Shown here one piece after another: positions 7,453 to 10,343 of a stretch of DNA of 10,343 nucleotides. The stretch lies in the NCBI GenBank assembly GCA_015680635.1, contig JAABOA010000188.1, forward strand, positions 2,339 to 12,681, given 5' to 3'. The stretch is from Lunasporangiospora selenospora (taxonomy: Eukaryota > Mortierellomycota > Mortierellomycetes > Mortierellales > Mortierellaceae). The notes below the pieces were generated by a model, which saw nothing but the letters and a program-made list of their open reading frames with translations, searched no databases and was not told where the DNA came from. The translations under genes were made by a program, and so were the position numbers. The number at the start of each line of letters is the position of its first letter. Position 1 is the first letter of the stretch.

Positions 7453-10343
7453 ATGGTCGGGAAGAAAGAGGTCACCATCCCTGTGCCAGCCGCAGATAAT
7501 TCTCCCATGGAGGAGGACAAGCCCTTGAAGAAGACACCCAAGGAGCTGAAAGATGCTCCCATCAAAGAAGAGCTGGTAAACACGCGTTTTCTTTATGACT
7601 CTGTTGTTGCTCATTCCTTGCCAGTTCAGATATCGGATCAGGCACCAAGTTCGTTCTCTTACACTGTTGTCGCACTATCTCTTCTTTCTTTTAAAACTGA
7701 ATAGTCCGAAGAGGATCAGGAGCTCAAGTCACAGCTCGAGATGCTTGTCGAGAGACTCAAGGTATGTTTTGCAGTGCCGACTTGCGATCCTTTCACTTTA
7801 TTGTCTATACCGGCCGCAGCACATGAGTAATGTCCTGGTTACTGTACTGACGCGTCATCCGACTAATTGTTACATAGGAATCGGACTCAAAACTCTACAA
7901 CCCTACGCTCGAGACCCTCCGTACCTTGATCCTGACGTCGACTAGTTCAATGACCTCGGTCCCCAAGCCATTGAAGTACCTTCGACCCATGTACTCTGAT
8001 TTGATTGCTACCCACGAGGCATGGCCAGAGTCGGCAGAGAAGGTAATACACTTTTCGTGTAGAACGTCCATGATGTAATACTGAGCTAGGAGCTAGTTCT
8101 ATTTTTCTGAGGGTCGCTTGCTTATCACAAAGAATTTTTGTATATTTTATAGAAATTCCTTGCCGACATTCTCTCCATCCTTGCCATGACATACGATGAC
8201 GAAAAGCTGGAGACTCTCAAGTATCGCAAGCTTGGATCGCAGAATGCAATTGGATCGTGGGGACATGAATATGTCAGGTATGTTCATTACCGTTGTAAAG
8301 TAAGGCTGTCCATTGTAGTGCAAAAAAAAAAAAAAAGTCTTGCGTCAACTAAGTCCTCGCTTTCTTTCACTCTTTCCCCTTGCTTCTTTGACTAATAGAC
8401 ATTTGTCCACAGAGATTGGTCTCGAATACAACAGGAGACAGGATAGCGATGCAGAGACGGATGATCTTATCGCTCTGGCTCTAGAGGTGGCTCCATTCTT
8501 TTTGGCCCATAATGCAGAGGCCGATGCTGTCGACCTCTTGATGCAGCTTGACATCATTCAACAGATTGTTCCCTTTGTCGACAAGAACTCGTACAAGCGT
8601 GTCTGCCTCTACATCTCCAGGTATGAAAAAGAAAAGGACAGAACGCAGTAAAATCGGCCTAATGGAGCCACTCTTTTATTTTTGTCATGTGATGCTAACC
8701 GATATTCCTATTTTTCTTTCCGTCTTTTATCTCACAGCTGTGTGAGCTATTTGGAGTCTCCCGATGACACTACCTGCCTGCGCACGGCGCATGATATCTA
8801 CTTGAAGCATGACAAGTATGCCGAAGCCATGCTGGTTGCTATCAGGATGGCTGACAAGGCATTGATCCAGACCCTTTTCGACGGCTGTGAAGACCCGTAC
8901 GTCCTCATTGATTCTCTTATTATTTATTATTTTTTGCATGTGCATTGGACACTACGGATAACCTTTTGCGCTTTCTAACAAAATGTTTGTTTTCTCGACT
9001 TGCTCATTCTGACTTGATATAGACTTATGAAGAGGCAGCTCGCTTTCATGCTGGCAAGACAACAGATCTCTATCGAGACTGAGGATGAGGATCTTCAGAA
9101 CTGCCTCAACAACACTCACTTGACCACCAACTTTATTAATTTGGCCCGTGAGCTCGACCTGATGGAGCCCAAGACCCCAGAAGATATTTATAAGTCACAC
9201 TTGGAACACAAACGTAATGCCCTGGAAATACCTGATTGACTCCCTTGAGGAGAAGGGGGGGGGGGGAAAAGAAAGAAAATCAATAGTGGATTCCCTTTGC
9301 AAATGAACTAACGCAAGATTCACTTTTCCATTCTATTAGGCTCTACTCAGATCGTGCCAGTCGATTCTGCTCGCCAGAACTTGGCATCGACATTTGTGAA
9401 TGCCTTTGTGAATGCTGGTTTTGGAGTCGACAAGTTGATGTTGAACGAGGAGGACGATGGTGGCTGGATTTACAAAAACAAGGACCATGGCATGTTGAGT
9501 GCTGCTGCTTCGTTGGGCATGATTCTTCTCTGGGATGTTGATATGGGACTCAACCACATTGACAAGTACCTCTACACCGAGGAGGACAACATCAAAGCCG
9601 GTGCTCTCCTTGCCGTCGGTATCGTCAATGCCGGTGTTCGCAACGTCTCGGACCCTGCTTTGGCCGTTCTTTCGGACAACTTGGACGACTCCAAGCCAAA
9701 TGCGATCCGTATTGCAGCGATCCAGGGTCTTGGACTGGCATATGCAGGTTCTGCACGAGAGGAGCTTTCCGAGCTGTTGTTGCCCATTGTCAGCAACACG
9801 GATGTGTCGATGGAACTTGCCTCGTTTGCTGCTCTGGCCTTGGGTCAAATCTTTGTCGGTACTTGTGATGGCGATATCACAAGCAGCATCTTGACCACTA
9901 TGCTCGAGCGTGCGGATGGTCAGCTTGGAGAGACTTATAGCCGATTTATGGGATTGGGATTGGGTCTGCTTTATCTCGGTATGTATACGGTTGTGCCTTA
10001 TTCTCCAGAGAGGTCCTCACTGGCATTTGTTTTCTCAACATCCCTTCTAACATGGAGTAAACGTCTCTTTTGTTTTTATTCCTATACCTAGGCTCTCGCA
10101 CTCAGAGCGAGGTGACTCTGGAGACGTTGAAGGCGATTGAGCACCCTATTGGCAAGCGGACAAGCGTCATTGTCGAGATTTGTGCTTATGCAGGCTCGGG
10201 TGACGTTCTTCAGGTCCAGCGTATGTTGCATTACTGCAATGACCACATTGATACCGAGAACGGCGCCGACGATGAGTTCCAGGCCTATGCTGTCCTTGGT
10301 ATTGCGATGATTGCTTTGGGTGAGGACATTGGTGCGGAGATGG
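7453..10343 (+). CDS. RPN1: 26S proteasome regulatory subunit Rpn1 (PSMD2/S2), 3'-truncated by the window
   Basis: This is the largest non-ATPase subunit of the 19S base. In the family it docks ubiquitin-like shuttle factors (Rad23, Dsk2) and the deubiquitinase Ubp6. Exons: 7453-7575, 7705-7761, 7878-8042, 8153-8277, 8399-8620, 8738-8896, 9023-9213, 9340-9978 and 10092-10343 (open at the edge). All join in frame to about 644 residues, against roughly 900 for the family. N-terminal family blocks include [35 protein letters not shown] and [20 protein letters not shown]. Proteasome/cyclosome repeats start near residue 395 ([20 protein letters not shown]). They continue through [36 protein letters not shown] and [18 protein letters not shown] at the edge. 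The start is set by an in-frame TAA 18 nt upstream. The linker before the last visible repeat ([16 protein letters not shown]) is shorter than the Lys/Glu-rich stretch in human PSMD2. The assignment is essentially certain. Confidence 0.98.
8322..8336 (+). repeat. Poly-A run (A15) in RPN1 intron 4
   Basis: This is a homopolymer of 15 A inside intron 4 (8278-8398), followed by a pyrimidine-rich stretch that leads to the CTAATAG acceptor. It has no coding effect. Confidence 0.9.
9255..9266 (+). repeat. Poly-G run (G12) in RPN1 intron 7
   Basis: This is a homopolymer of 12 G inside intron 7 (9214-9339). Runs of this kind are slippage-prone, and their exact length in an assembly is often uncertain. 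It has no coding effect. Confidence 0.9.

Noticed and set aside
7915-7950. An apparent stop codon (TAG within ACTAGTTC near 7943) breaking RPN1 exon 3
   Set aside because: It is out of frame. In the frame set by the intron 2 acceptor at 7877 the sequence reads [16 protein letters not shown], the conserved Rpn1 block, with no interruption.
9336-9848. A 170-codon minus-strand open frame
   Set aside because: It is antisense to the highly conserved repeat region of RPN1 exon 8, so it is a shadow of real coding sequence.

Overview
This window looks like nuclear DNA of a fungus, most likely an early-diverging one (Mucoromycota, perhaps Mortierella-like). The lineage is an inference from gene style. 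Three protein-coding genes carry 17 short spliceosomal introns of about 84-236 nt with GT...AG ends. The products are eukaryotic: a NIMA/Nek-type kinase and the 26S proteasome subunit Rpn1. Nothing prokaryotic, viral or transposon-like was recognised.

Five genes alternate strictly in strand (+, -, +, -, +). (1) 11-412, plus: a short acidic, Ser-rich protein or last exon with a nuclear-localisation-like basic region. (2) 1067-4732, minus: a nine-exon NIMA-family (Nek2/nimA/KIN3) Ser/Thr kinase, reconstructed here as 898 residues. It has a complete kinase domain, a very regular leucine-heptad coiled coil, three KEN motifs and a long low-complexity Ser/Thr/Gly/Ala-rich tail. (3) 5103-6483, plus: a two-exon aldose 1-epimerase (galactose mutarotase), 431 residues. 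(4) 6669-6992, minus: a small 107-residue unrecognised protein with a presequence-like N-terminus and one hydrophobic segment. (5) 7453 to the window edge, plus: RPN1/PSMD2. Eight introns and nine exons are visible (about 644 residues); the 3' end lies outside the window.

Genes 1/2 and 3/4 converge, with short 3' regions between them. Genes 2/3 and 4/5 diverge from shared upstream regions of 370 and 460 bp. Simple repeats (two GA/TC tracts, a G12 run and an A15 run) lie in noncoding DNA.

The genes form no pathway or operon. They are housekeeping and cell-cycle functions: mitotic kinase, sugar metabolism and ubiquitin-dependent proteolysis. I see no undescribed multi-gene system. The points most worth checking are inside the NIMA-type kinase (a 21-nt microexon encoding the activation-segment end, a 15-position heptad ladder and clustered KEN motifs), the small unrecognised gene, the strong TAG bias of the 3' splice sites, and a possible frameshift at the end of gene 1.
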